A DNA stretch of 64,000 nucleotides from Flavobacterium tiangeerense. GTDB taxonomy: Bacteria > Bacteroidota > Bacteroidia > Flavobacteriales > Flavobacteriaceae. The stretch lies in assembly GCF_007830355.1 (NCBI RefSeq), contig NZ_VLKO01000011.1, positions 62,001 through 126,000 of the forward strand, given 5' to 3'. The notes beneath the pieces were generated by a model, which saw only the letters and a program-made list of their open reading frames with translations, ran no database searches and was not told the DNA's origin. This document shows, piece by piece, positions 52,205-61,960 of this stretch (position 1 is its first letter; each line of letters opens with the position of its first letter). Position numbers and translations under genes: made by a program.

Positions 52205-53254
52205 ATGACCACTACCGTTACCTATCAAAACGTACATAATTTGTTTAAATTAAATGGTTTTCACCTTGATCGTGATGATTTATGCAGAGTTGCGTATAGT
52301 TTTATCAAAGAAGGCGAGGCGTATGAAAAAGCTGTAGGAGATTTTCTTTTAGATTGGTTTGATTCTAAACCTTATCTCATGCTCAATACATCTGGAACTA
52401 CTGGAAAGCCAAAACTCATTCGTATGGAGAAACAAGCCATGGTAAACTCGGCTTTAGCCACTGGAGATTTTTTCGATTTGAAACCAGGAGACAGCGCTTT
52501 ACACTGTTTATCAACCCAATTTATAGCGGGAAAAATGATGTTAGTACGCGGTTTTATATTAGGTTTAGACCTTGATTTTGTTGCTCCAAGTACAGAACCT
52601 TTAGTTCGTAATTCAAAGAAATATGATTTTGTAGCTATGGTTCCTCTGCAAGCTCAAAATTCACTAAAGGCATTGCATAATGTAAAGAAAATGATTGTTG
52701 GTGGTGCAAAAATGGACAAGGTTCTTGAAAATGAGTTGTCAAAAGTGACAACAAAAGTGTATGAAACCTATGGCATGACAGAAACTATTACTCATATAGC
52801 TGCTAAAAAAGTTGGTGAGGATTTCTTTTCGGTGTTGCCCAATATTAAAATCTCCCGAGATGACCGAAATTGCTTGGTGATTGATGCACCTTTAATTTCT
52901 AATGAATCGATTGTTACGAATGATTTGGTAGAAATTAATGATGACAATCAATTTGTTTTCTTAGGTAGAGTTGATAATGTAATAAATAGTGGCGGAATAA
53001 AATTGATTCCTGAAAAAATTGAACAAAAACTATCAGATAAAATAAAGGAAAGATTTTTTGTCTCCAGTATTAAAGATCCTGAACTTGGAGAAAAGCTAAT
53101 TTTAGTTATCGAAGGAGAAAATCAGTTGTTGCCCAATGATTTTTTTGATGGTTTAGACAAATATGAAAAACCTAAAGCTGTTTTTTATGTTCCTAAATTT
53201 AAAGAAACAGATAATGGTAAATTAAAACGAGCTGAAATTGTAAATAGCTTATAA
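52205..53254 (+). CDS. menE: O-succinylbenzoate-CoA ligase-like AMP-binding enzyme
   Basis: 349 residues, short for the ANL superfamily as is usual for MenE of Bacteroidota. LNTSGTTGKPKLIRMEKQAM is the AMP-binding loop; later VYETYGMTETITHIAAKKVG and a motif beginning FLGRVDNVINSGGIKLIPEK; final lysine region NGKLKRAEI. The enzyme activates o-succinylbenzoate in menaquinone synthesis. The other men genes are not in this window. Confidence 0.85.
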   Translation: MTTTVTYQNVHNLFKLNGFHLDRDDLCRVAYSFIKEGEAYEKAVGDFLLDWFDSKPYLMLNTSGTTGKPKLIRMEKQAMVNSALATGDFFDLKPGDSALHCLSTQFIAGKMMLVRGFILGLDLDFVAPSTEPLVRNSKKYDFVAMVPLQAQNSLKALHNVKKMIVGGAKMDKVLENELSKVTTKVYETYGMTETITHIAAKKVGEDFFSVLPNIKISRDDRNCLVIDAPLISNESIVTNDLVEINDDNQFVFLGRVDNVINSGGIKLIPEKIEQKLSDKIKERFFVSSIKDPELGEKLILVIEGENQLLPNDFFDGLDKYEKPKAVFYVPKFKETDNGKLKRAEIVNSL

Positions 53255-53271
53255 TGAAGTTTTCCTAAATT

Positions 53272-53310
53272 AAAAAGCATCCCGAAATATACTTTCGGGA
53301 TGCTTTTTTT
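53272..53310. terminator. Convergent terminator
   Basis: AAAAAGCATCCCGAAA / TTTCGGGATGCTTTTT, between menE and the carboxylase gene. Confidence 0.88.
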
Positions 53311-53326
53311 ATAATTGGTAAGAATG

Positions 53327-54955
53327 TTATACTTGAATAACTCCTAAATTGAATTTCTTTTCAATAGGAGCGTGGTTTGCTGCTTCAATTCCCATAGAAA
53401 TCCAAGTTCTAGTGTCTAATGGATCAATAATAGCATCAGTCCATAATCTTGAGGCCGCATAATAAGGAGAAACTTGTTCGTCGTATCTTGCTTTTATTTT
53501 GTCAAATAACTCTTTTTCTTTGATTTCATCAACGACTTCACCTTTTGCCTTGAGCGATGAGGCTTCTATTTGTGCAAGTACTTTTGCAGCTTGCGTTCCG
53601 CCCATAACGGCTAGTTCAGCACTTGGCCAAGCAAAAATTAATCTAGGATCATACGCTTTACCACACATGGCATAATTTCCAGCTCCATATGAATTACCAA
53701 CAATTACAGTAAATTTTGGTACCACAGAGTTGGATACTGCATTTACTAACTTGGCACCATCTTTTATAATTCCGCCATGTTCAGATTTTGATCCTACCAT
53801 AAAACCAGTTACATCTTGAATAAAAACTAACGGGATTTTTTTCTGATTGCAATTGGCAATAAATCGAGTGGCTTTATCAGCACTATCCGAATAGATTACA
53901 CCTCCAAATTGCATTTCTCCATTTTTAGTTTTAACAACTTTTCTTTGATTAGCAATGATTCCTACAGCCCAACCATCAATTCTAGCATAACCAGTAATTA
54001 TTGTTTGTCCATAACCATCTTTGTAAGTATCAAACTCAGAGTTGTCTATTAATCTGTTGATGATGTCCATCATGTCATATTGTTCGCTACGAGCTTTTGG
54101 CAATATTCCATACATTTCATTTTCATCAAATTTTGGTTTTTCAGCTTTTATACGGTTGTATCCAGCTTTGTCAAAATCACCAATCTTGTCAACAATATTT
54201 TTTATACGATCAAGAGCATCTTTATCATCTTTCGCTTTATAATCAGTCACTCCAGAAATTTCACAATGAGTTGTGGCTCCTCCAAGAGTCTCATTATCAA
54301 TACTTTCTCCAATAGCTGCTTTTACAAGGTAACTACCCGCTAGGAAAATACTACCTGTTTTATCCACAATCATAGCCTCGTCACTCATGATAGGTAAGTA
54401 CGCTCCACCTGCTACACAACTACCCATTACAGCAGCAATTTGTGTAATACCCATGCTGCTCATTTGTGCATTATTTCTAAAAATACGACCAAAATGTTCT
54501 TTGTCAGGGAAAATTTCGTCTTGCAATGGCAAATAAACTCCGGCACTATCCACTAAATAAATGATAGGCAATCTATTTTCCATTGCAATTTCTTGTGCTC
54601 TAAGGTTCTTTTTAGCAGTAATAGGGAACCAAGCACCTGCTTTAACTGTAGCATCATTTGCTACTACAATACATTGTTTGCCTCGGATATAACCTATTTT
54701 TACAACAACTCCACCAGAAGGGCAGCCACCATGTTCAGCATACATTCCTTCGCCAACGAAAGCGCCAATTTCGATACTTTTAGCCTTTGCGTCTAGTAAA
54801 TAATCTATTCGTTCACGGGCAGTCATTTTGCCCTCACTATGTAATTTTTGAATGCGTTTTTCTCCACCTCCTAATTTTACGGCACTTAATTTTTGACGTA
54901 ATGCAGAGAGTAGAAGTTTATTGTGGTCTTCATTTTTATTGAAGTTCAAATCCAT
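53327..54955 (-). CDS. Acyl-CoA carboxylase, beta (carboxyltransferase) subunit
   Basis: 542 residues. Typical features: GKMTARERIDYLLDAKAKSI, YLVDSAGVYLPLQDEIFPDK, QDVTGFMVGSKSEHGGIIKD, VGNSYGAGNYAMCGKAYDPR and the FAWPSAELAVMGGTQAAKVL segment, which points to methylcrotonyl- or propionyl-CoA carboxylase type. Works with a biotin-carrying alpha subunit that is not adjacent here. Involved in branched-chain amino acid or propionate breakdown; specificity not decidable. Confidence 0.9.
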   Translation of the reverse strand: MDLNFNKNEDHNKLLLSALRQKLSAVKLGGGEKRIQKLHSEGKMTARERIDYLLDAKAKSIEIGAFVGEGMYAEHGGCPSGGVVVKIGYIRGKQCIVVANDATVKAGAWFPITAKKNLRAQEIAMENRLPIIYLVDSAGVYLPLQDEIFPDKEHFGRIFRNNAQMSSMGITQIAAVMGSCVAGGAYLPIMSDEAMIVDKTGSIFLAGSYLVKAAIGESIDNETLGGATTHCEISGVTDYKAKDDKDALDRIKNIVDKIGDFDKAGYNRIKAEKPKFDENEMYGILPKARSEQYDMMDIINRLIDNSEFDTYKDGYGQTIITGYARIDGWAVGIIANQRKVVKTKNGEMQFGGVIYSDSADKATRFIANCNQKKIPLVFIQDVTGFMVGSKSEHGGIIKDGAKLVNAVSNSVVPKFTVIVGNSYGAGNYAMCGKAYDPRLIFAWPSAELAVMGGTQAAKVLAQIEASSLKAKGEVVDEIKEKELFDKIKARYDEQVSPYYAASRLWTDAIIDPLDTRTWISMGIEAANHAPIEKKFNLGVIQV

Positions 54956-55061
54956 GATTTATTAGATTAAAAAGTTTGTGCTAAAATACAAATTACTACA
55001 AAAATACGTTTATTATTTTGTCTAGTAAAATCAAAAAAATGTTTTTATTTTGGTTTTAAAT

Positions 55062-55092
55062 AAAAAAACAGAAGCGAACTTCTGTTTTTTTT
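55062..55092 (-). terminator. Terminator after lpxD
   Basis: AAAAACAGAAG / CTTCTGTTTTT, loop CGAA, 25 bases past the lpxD stop on the minus strand. Confidence 0.8.
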
Positions 55093-55116
55093 ATGAATTT
55101 GATAAAAATTATGTCT

Positions 55117-56115
55117 TTATTTTTTTGATTCGTTCACCAGTCTTTTTAAAATAGCCCATTGTTTTAAGGCATCACGAGCTTCAACAGCTGGATACCCTAA
55201 CATTGTTTTTCCAGCGGCTATATCACCTGTAACACCTGATCCTGCGCCAACAATAGCGCCATCACCTATAGTAGTATGGTCTTTTATGGAAGCACTTCCA
55301 CCAATAATAACTCCGTTACCTAATGTTACTGAACCCGCAAGCCCGCTATTGCCTGCCATGATACAAAATTTCCCTAATTTGCTGTTATGACCTATTTGTA
55401 CAAGGTTGTCAATTTTACATCCGTCTCCCAGTACTGTTGAACTAAATTTGCCTCTATCTACACAAGAATTGGCACCAATTTCAACATTATTACCAATGAT
55501 TACATTACCTATTTGAGGGATTTTAACCAATCCGCGTTGAGGATCAGGTCTAAAGCCAAAACCATCTGCGCCAATTGTTGCATTGGGATGTATGATGCAA
55601 TCATTACCAACATGACAGCGTTCTCTGATCACGGTACCAGACCAAATAACAGTATTCTTACCAATAGTTGATTCGTCTAAAATGGTTACGTTAGGATATA
55701 TTGTACTGTTATCACCAATTACTACATTAGGACCCACATAGCATCCTGCGCCAATCTGCACACCATTGCATATTTTTGCACTAGTATCAATTACAGCTGT
55801 GGGATGAATGGCTACGCTGAATATTGGAGTAGGTGGAGCAAAAAGTTCAAGAACTTGAGACATGGCTAAGTCAGCATTCTTTACTTTAATAAAAGCGCGA
55901 TTATCTCCTGGTTCGATGCTAATGTCTTCGTTTACAACAGCAGCACAAGCCTTTGAGGTAGCCCAAAATTTTTCGTATTTTTTGTTTCCTATAAATGAAA
56001 TCTCCGTAGTGCTTGCAGCTTCTAATTGTTCAGGAGCAGTAATACTTGTTAGGGTTGACCCAACGATTTCTCCGTTAAGAATTTCGTTTATTTCGTTAAT
56101 TGTATAGGATTTCAT
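55117..56115 (-). CDS. lpxD: UDP-3-O-acylglucosamine N-acyltransferase
   Basis: 332 residues. N-terminal uridine-binding domain (MKSYTINEINEILNGEIVGS), then left-handed beta-helix hexapeptide repeats (IGAGCYVGPNVVIGDNSTIY, VIIGNNVEIGANSCVDRGKF) with catalytic His in IGHNSKLGKFCIMAGNSGL. It adds the amide acyl chain of lipid A. Alone here; in many genomes lpxD neighbours fabZ or lpxA, absent from this window. Confidence 0.92.
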   Translation of the reverse strand: MKSYTINEINEILNGEIVGSTLTSITAPEQLEAASTTEISFIGNKKYEKFWATSKACAAVVNEDISIEPGDNRAFIKVKNADLAMSQVLELFAPPTPIFSVAIHPTAVIDTSAKICNGVQIGAGCYVGPNVVIGDNSTIYPNVTILDESTIGKNTVIWSGTVIRERCHVGNDCIIHPNATIGADGFGFRPDPQRGLVKIPQIGNVIIGNNVEIGANSCVDRGKFSSTVLGDGCKIDNLVQIGHNSKLGKFCIMAGNSGLAGSVTLGNGVIIGGSASIKDHTTIGDGAIVGAGSGVTGDIAAGKTMLGYPAVEARDALKQWAILKRLVNESKK

Positions 56116-56181
56116 TGAAAAATTGGATGTTTATGAGTTAAATATTTTTCAAATAAAAGAATTTACCCTTAGTTATCCTAA

Positions 56182-56935
56182 TTAATCCTCCATTTTAGTT
56201 CTAACAATTTTTGATTGTTTTTCTTCAAATAATTGTAATGTAATCGGAAGTTTGTGCTTTGTTACGATTGCTTTACCATCAATTTTTCCAGGAAGCCATT
56301 TTGGACTATTTACTAATGTTTTGATTACTGCTAAATCAATTTCTTTGTTTACACTTTTTATAACTTCGAAATGATTTAAAGTTCCATCCAATTCTACAGA
56401 AAATTCAATTATATCTTGGCCGATACTATTATTTGGTTTTTTAAAATTGGAGGCAATGAAATCATGAAAAGCTTTTTCTCCTCCAGGGAACTCTGGTTTT
56501 ACGTAGTAAGGGAAAAACGCAATTTCATTCCCATTTTCATCAAAACATTTTCCATCAATAAAGAAACCATTTAGGAAGTTTTCGATTCGCTTTACTTTTC
56601 CAGATTCATAGTAACGTGTTTGTGGACCTTCTTGTTTTCCTTTTACATATAGTGTTAAAGATTCTTTTTTTCCGTTAGAATACCAGCGTTCTGACGTACC
56701 ATCAATTTGTCTTTTTTTATAGTTAGAAAAGTAATCTTTAGAGTAAATCGTGTCATTTATATAAAAGGTGGTTCGTAGAGTACCTTTGTCTTTTTGTTCG
56801 AAGATACTGTAATATTTTACTGTCTAAGCCTTGGGAAGTTCTTTAAAATCTTGGTAAAATAAATCTTGTTTTGTGCAAAAATAGGAAAGTAAATTAAAAA
56901 AAAAGTGATGTAAAAAAGGTTTTTATCAGTGATGT
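56182..56935 (-). pseudogene. TonB-C-terminal/MORN-like protein gene with frameshift and no ATG
   Basis: C-terminal part (56182-56823) is open: KYYSIFEQKDKGTLRTTFYI, then EFPGGEKAFHDFIASNF and VKPEFPGGEK-type TonB-like core, ending QLFEEKQSKIVRTKMED. Upstream of it a TAG sits in frame (56824-56826), while the signal-peptide-like N-terminal part, KNLFYITFFLIYFPIFAQ, is read in another frame. No clear ATG at either part. So the gene carries a frameshift and a lost or unusual start; it can hardly be functional. Confidence 0.7.
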
Positions 56936-56954
56936 TTTTTTTAAAAAATAATAA

Positions 56955-56989
56955 AAAATCCTACACAATATGAACTTGTGTAGGATTTT
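56955..56989. terminator. Terminator after prfB
   Basis: AAAATCCTACACAA / TTGTGTAGGATTTT, 14 bp, just beyond the prfB stop. Confidence 0.88.
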
Positions 56990-56994
56990 ATCTT

Positions 56995-58090
56995 TTATGA
57001 GTCCTTTTGTCCCATCATCATGAGATAGGCTTTTAAGAATTCATCTATTTCTCCATTCATCACACCATCGACATTGCTGGTTTCATAGCCAGTTCGTACA
57101 TCTTTGACCAGTTTATAGGGTTGCATCACGTAATTGCGTATTTGTGAACCCCATTCAATTTTCATTTTTCCAGCTTCAATATCGGCGCGTTGTGCTTGCT
57201 TCTTTTTAAGTTCAATTTCATATAATTGCGAACGTAACATTTGCATGGCGCGTTGCCTATTGTCTTGTTGCGAACGCGTTTCAGAGCATTGAATTTGAAT
57301 TCCGGTAGGCTTATGAAACAGCTGTACTTTAGTTTCTACCTTGTTGACATTTTGTCCTCCCGCGCCACTAGAGCGTGAGGTAGTTATTTCTATATCAGCA
57401 GGGTTGATTTCAATTTCTATACTGTCATCAACTAGAGGATATACATATACTGAAACAAAAGAGGTATGTCTTTTAGCATTACTATCAAAAGGAGAAATAC
57501 GCACCAGTCGATGTACACCGTTTTCTCCTTTAAGATATCCAAAAGAATAATCTCCTTCAAACTCAAGGGTTACCGTTTTAATTCCAGCAGCATCTCCTTT
57601 TTGAAAGTTCAACTCTTTAATTTTATAACCGTATTTTTCGCCCCACATCATGTACATTCTCATGAGCATTTCGGCCCAGTCACAGCTTTCTGTTCCACCT
57701 GCGCCAGCTGTAATTTGTACTACAGCACTAAGTGTATCGCCTTCATCCGAAAGCATGTTTTTAAATTCAATAGCTTCAATGTGATTATTAGTAGCATTGA
57801 ATTGTGTGTCAAGTTCATCGGGTGTAAGTTCACCTTCTTTATAAAATTCGTAGGCAAGTTCCAATTCGTCTGTCATTTCAACAGCTTTATTGTAATCTTC
57901 TATCCACTTTTTTTTATTTCGAAGATTTTTCACTAGTAGTTCTGCCTCTTTTGGACTGTTCCAAAAATCAGGGGCAAAGGTTTTTTCTTCTTCGTTTGAA
58001 ATCTCAATTAATTTGGCATCAACGTCAAAGATACCTCCTCAACGCACCAAGGCGCTCTACAATACCTTTTATTTGTTCGGTAGTTGTCAT
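56995..58090 (-). CDS. prfB: Peptide chain release factor 2, with programmed +1 frameshift
   Basis: Zero-frame start ATG 58090 encodes 21 residues ([21 protein letters not shown]) and stops at TGA 58027-58025 in the sequence AGGAGGTATCTTTGAC: an internal Shine-Dalgarno-like AGGAGG, then CTT TGA C. A +1 slip resumes at GAC and continues to [15 protein letters not shown] and the main part. The GGQ motif is in [16 protein letters not shown]; the anticodon-like SPF motif appears in [17 protein letters not shown]2 ends translation at UGA/UAA and senses its own scarcity by this frameshift. Total about 364 residues, normal for RF2. Confidence 0.95.
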
Positions 58091-58166
58091 AAATTATTAT
58101 TTTAATTTTTTAAAAATCGATTTGTAGTATTCCTTTTGTGCAATTGTTTTAGTTTTAACGGAACTT

Positions 58167-58199
58167 TTTGCAATATACAAACCGTATTATGTAAATTTG
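58167..58199 (+). promoter_or_regulatory. Promoter of the threonine aldolase gene
   Basis: TTTG (58167-58170), 21-base spacer, TAAATTTG (58192-58199), the standard Bacteroidota -33/-7 pair, about 70 bases upstream of the start codon. Confidence 0.7.
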
Positions 58200-58270
58200 T
58201 GCTGCAAAAATAGAAATTTTTTACAAAGGGACAATTCGCGAATAGTTCGCACTGAAAATAAAAGAATAAT

Positions 58271-59293
58271 ATGGAAATAAATTTAATTAGCGATACCATT
58301 ACAAAGCCATCTCGTGAAATGCTTGTTCATATGTTAAATGCTGTAGTTGGTGATGATGTGTATAAACAAGATCCAACTGTTATTGAACTCGAAGCGAGAG
58401 TAGCCCAAATGTTTGGTATGGAGGCGGGACTTTTTTTCCCATCGGGAACAATGGCAAATCAAACCGCAATAAAATTGCACACCCAGCCAGGGGAACAGTT
58501 AATTGCTGATAAATATGCACACGTTTACCATTATGAAGGAGGCGGTGTTTCTTTTAATAGTGGAGTGTCTTGTTGCTTACTTGATGGAAATCGTGGTATG
58601 ATTACTGCTGATCAAGTAGCTGCTGCCATCAATGATCCTGAATTTTATCACAGTCCATTAACAAGTTTAGTGTGTGTTGAAAATACAACGAATAAAGGTG
58701 GAGGTGCTTGTTATGAATTAGAAGATTTACAAAAAATTAAAGAAGTTTGTGATGCGCATAATTTAAAGTTTCACTTAGATGGTGCTCGTATTTGGAATGC
58801 TTTGGTTGCTAAAAATCAAGATCCTAAAGAGTTTGGTAAACTTTTTGACACCATTTCAGTATGCTTGTCTAAAGGTTTAGGAGCTCCTATTGGTTCTGTA
58901 CTATTGGGAGATAAAGAAACAATTCACAGAGCATTGCGTATTCGAAAAATACTTGGTGGCGGAATGCGTCAAGTAGGATATTTAGCAGCAGCAGGTTTAT
59001 ATGCTCTTGAAAACAATATCACTAGGTTAGCCGAAGATCACCGTAGAGCAAAAGAAATTGCCGAAGTATTGAAGAAAACAAGTTGGGTAGCATCTGTAGA
59101 ACCAGTTGAAACCAATATTTTAATTTTTTCTTTGGTTCCAAATTGTATCGAGAAAAATCTTATTGAACTCTTGAAGCAAAAAAATATCTTTATCAGTTCT
59201 ATGGGTCACGGAAAATTAAGAATCGTGACACATCTTGATTATAAGGAGGTTATGCATACGTATGTGCTTGAAACGTTGCAGAAATTAGTATAG
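58271..59293 (+). CDS. ltaE: Low-specificity L-threonine aldolase-like PLP enzyme
   Basis: 340 residues. LISDTITKPSREMLVHMLNA, then FFPSGTMANQTAIKLHTQPG, HLDGARIWNALVAKN, and the PLP lysine in SVCLSKGLGAPIGSVLLG. The enzyme cleaves L-threonine or allo-threonine to glycine and acetaldehyde, cytosolic. Divergently placed to prfB; a perfect inverted repeat follows the stop. Confidence 0.9.
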   Translation: MEINLISDTITKPSREMLVHMLNAVVGDDVYKQDPTVIELEARVAQMFGMEAGLFFPSGTMANQTAIKLHTQPGEQLIADKYAHVYHYEGGGVSFNSGVSCCLLDGNRGMITADQVAAAINDPEFYHSPLTSLVCVENTTNKGGGACYELEDLQKIKEVCDAHNLKFHLDGARIWNALVAKNQDPKEFGKLFDTISVCLSKGLGAPIGSVLLGDKETIHRALRIRKILGGGMRQVGYLAAAGLYALENNITRLAEDHRRAKEIAEVLKKTSWVASVEPVETNILIFSLVPNCIEKNLIELLKQKNIFISSMGHGKLRIVTHLDYKEVMHTYVLETLQKLV

Positions 59294-59308
59294 ATAAAAG
59301 TGTAAGTT

Positions 59309-59350
59309 ATGAATTATGAGTTTTTCAAATTGTTAAAACTCATAATTCAT
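59309..59350. terminator. Convergent terminator with 16-bp stem
   Basis: ATGAATTATGAGTTTT / AAAACTCATAATTCAT between ltaE and ybaB. Confidence 0.85.
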
Positions 59351-59367
59351 AAACTCATAATTACTGA

Positions 59368-59688
59368 TTACTTAAACAAATTATCCATTCCAGGAATCAT
59401 TGGCATGTCCATTTTAGCTACTGCATCAAGTTCAGCTTCGTTTGTTTTAGTAGCCTTTTCAATCGCTTTGTTTAATACCAGGATTAAATAATCTTCTAAT
59501 TGTTCTTTATCTTCAAGTAAAGCGTTATCAATTTGTATTGATTTTATTGCTCTATTAGCAGTTAGAGTTACTTTTAATAAACCATCAGTGCTTTGTTCAT
59601 CAATAAGAACAGTATCTAATCTTTTCTTAGTATCTTCAATTTTTTGTTGGGTTTCTTTTAATTTACCCATCATGCCCATTAAATCCAT
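59368..59688 (-). CDS. YbaB/EbfC-family nucleoid-associated protein
   Basis: 106 residues. [20 protein letters not shown] and the central [20 protein letters not shown] follow the YbaB form (helix, then beta strands with G/L-V-x-V-x-x-x-G...). These dimers bind DNA and condense it. Usually beside recR or dnaX in other bacteria; not so here. Confidence 0.88.
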   Translation of the reverse strand: MDLMGMMGKLKETQQKIEDTKKRLDTVLIDEQSTDGLLKVTLTANRAIKSIQIDNALLEDKEQLEDYLILVLNKAIEKATKTNEAELDAVAKMDMPMIPGMDNLFK

Positions 59689-59754
59689 GTTAAAATCATT
59701 TTAAGTTTTAAATACAAAATTACTACATTAGTGTTTCAATTCAATAAAAGAATC

Positions 59755-61890
59755 ATGAAAAATAAAGCCTTACTAAGTGGTCTTTGTCTTATTTTTGCAC
59801 TTTCAATAATTAAAATAAACGCACAGCAAATGTCCGAAAATATAAAAGCACCTTTAGCAAAAATAATTCCAACCGTTTTAGAGAAACACGGTGATACTCG
59901 TGTGGATAATTATTTTTGGTTAAACAAAAGAGAAAATCCAGAGGTTATTGATTACTTGAATCAAGAAAACAGTTACTATGAAGCTATGACTGCAGATACC
60001 AAAGGTTTTCAGAAAGAATTGTATGAGGAAATGAAGTCTCGTATTAAGGAAGATGATGAATCAGTACCTTACTTATATAATGGATATTACTACATTACTC
60101 GTTTTGAAACAGGAAAAGATTATCCTATTTACTCTAGAAAAAAAGGAAGTTTAACTGCTGCCGAAGAAATTCTTTTTAACTGTAATGATTTAGCCAAAGG
60201 GCATTCTTACTTTCAATTGGGTGGGCTTAGTATAAGTCCAGATAATAAATTTGCTAGTTTTGGTGTGGATACTATCGGAAGAAGAATTTATGCTATTCAA
60301 ATAAAAAATTTAGAAACAGGTGAAATCCTTTCTGATAAAATAGAAAATGCAACTGGTAGTTCTGTGTGGGCCAATGACAATAAAACGATTTTTTATACCA
60401 AACAAGATGAAGTTACACTGCGTTCTGATAAAGTATTCAAGCATAAATTAAATACAAACTCGGATCAAGATGTACTGGTGTTTTTTGAAAAAGATGATAC
60501 CTTCAACGTATCCGTTGGAAAAGAAAAATCAAAGAAATATATTGTAATAGGATCGGGGAGTACCTTGACTACCGAATATAGAATCTTAAATTCAGACACT
60601 CCTGATGCTGAATTTAAGGTTTTTCAACCTAGAGTTCGTGGGTTAGAGTATAGTATTTCACATTTTGGAGATTCGTTTTATATTTTAACCAATAAAGACA
60701 AAGCAACAAATTTCAAGTTGATGAAAACCCCAGAAAGTGCTACTGCAAAAGCGAATTGGGTCGATGTCATTGCACACAGAGATGATGTATTGCTGGAAGA
60801 TATTGAAATTTTTAGAAATTATCTAGTCGTTGAAGAACGTTCTAATGGTTTAAATCATATCCGTATTATGCCGTGGAGTGGTGAGGGAGAATATTATTTG
60901 CCTTTTGGTAGTGAAACCTACAATGCCTACACTACTACAAATGTAGATTTTGATACTGATATTTTGCGTTACAGCTATCAATCCTTGGCAACACCATCTT
61001 CTGTAATTGACTTTAATATGAAGACCAAAGAAAAAGAGGTTAAGAAGGAGCAACAAGTTTTAGGTGGAAAATTTGACAAAAATAATTATATAGAGGAACG
61101 AGTTTGGGCCTCAGCAACAGATGGGACTAAGGTGCCAATTTCAATGGTTTATAAAAAAGGTTTGAAAAAAGACGGTACTAATCCGGTGTTACTTTATGCG
61201 TATGGTTCTTATGGCGTGACTTTGGACACTTATTTTTCGTCAACTCGTTTGTCTATTTTAGACAGAGGTTTTGTTTTTGCTATTGCGCACATTCGTGGCG
61301 GCGAAGATTTAGGAAGACAATGGTACGAAGATGGAAAATTATTAAAAAAGAAAAATACTTTTACCGATTTTATTGATTGTTCCAAGTATTTAATTCAAGA
61401 AAAATATACTTCTCCAGAACATTTGTATGCCGAAGGAGGTTCAGCAGGTGGATTGTTGATGGGGGCAGTAGTAAATATGGCGCCCGAATTATACAATGGT
61501 GTTATTGCTCAAGTGCCATTTGTAGATGTTATTTCAACCATGCTTGATGATACTATTCCTTTAACAACGGGTGAATATGACGAATGGGGTAATCCAAATG
61601 AAAAAAAATATTACAAATACATGTTGTCTTATTCTCCATATGATAACGTAAAAGCACAAAAATATCCTAATATGTATGTTTCTACAGGCTTGCATGACTC
61701 ACAAGTACAATATTGGGAACCAGCAAAGTGGGTTGCAAAGCTGCGTACGCTAAAAACTAACGACACAACGTTGTATTTAAATACAAACATGGATGCAGGG
61801 CATGGCGGGGCTTCAGGTAGGTTTGAGGCTTTAAAGGAATTAGCAAAGGAGTATAGTTTTTTACTAGATTTAGAAAAAATTAAAAACTAA
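59755..61890 (+). CDS. Prolyl oligopeptidase (S9 family), exported
   Basis: 711 residues from ATG 59755, which gives signal peptide MKNKALLSGLCLIFALSIIK; a GTG frame starts at 59731. N-terminal beta-propeller from KHGDTRVDNYFWLNKRENPE on. Catalytic triad: Ser in YAEGGSAGGLLMG, Asp in STGLHDSQVQYWEPAKWV, His in NMDAGHGGASGRFEALKE. It cuts peptides after proline, probably in the periplasm. Followed by its own gap and a cysteine synthase gene. Confidence 0.9.
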   Translation: MKNKALLSGLCLIFALSIIKINAQQMSENIKAPLAKIIPTVLEKHGDTRVDNYFWLNKRENPEVIDYLNQENSYYEAMTADTKGFQKELYEEMKSRIKEDDESVPYLYNGYYYITRFETGKDYPIYSRKKGSLTAAEEILFNCNDLAKGHSYFQLGGLSISPDNKFASFGVDTIGRRIYAIQIKNLETGEILSDKIENATGSSVWANDNKTIFYTKQDEVTLRSDKVFKHKLNTNSDQDVLVFFEKDDTFNVSVGKEKSKKYIVIGSGSTLTTEYRILNSDTPDAEFKVFQPRVRGLEYSISHFGDSFYILTNKDKATNFKLMKTPESATAKANWVDVIAHRDDVLLEDIEIFRNYLVVEERSNGLNHIRIMPWSGEGEYYLPFGSETYNAYTTTNVDFDTDILRYSYQSLATPSSVIDFNMKTKEKEVKKEQQVLGGKFDKNNYIEERVWASATDGTKVPISMVYKKGLKKDGTNPVLLYAYGSYGVTLDTYFSSTRLSILDRGFVFAIAHIRGGEDLGRQWYEDGKLLKKKNTFTDFIDCSKYLIQEKYTSPEHLYAEGGSAGGLLMGAVVNMAPELYNGVIAQVPFVDVISTMLDDTIPLTTGEYDEWGNPNEKKYYKYMLSYSPYDNVKAQKYPNMYVSTGLHDSQVQYWEPAKWVAKLRTLKTNDTTLYLNTNMDAGHGGASGRFEALKELAKEYSFLLDLEKIKN

Positions 61891-61905
61891 TTAGAATATT
61901 TTTGT

Positions 61906-61913
61906 TAAATTTG
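61906..61913 (+). promoter_or_regulatory. -7 box of the cysteine synthase gene
   Basis: TAAATTTG 48 bases upstream of the start codon; typical Bacteroidota -7 sequence. No clear -33 TTTG at the right distance. Confidence 0.5.
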
Positions 61914-61960
61914 CACTGTTCGTAGTTGAATTAAAATCTGCTGCGACTAACTATTTTTTT

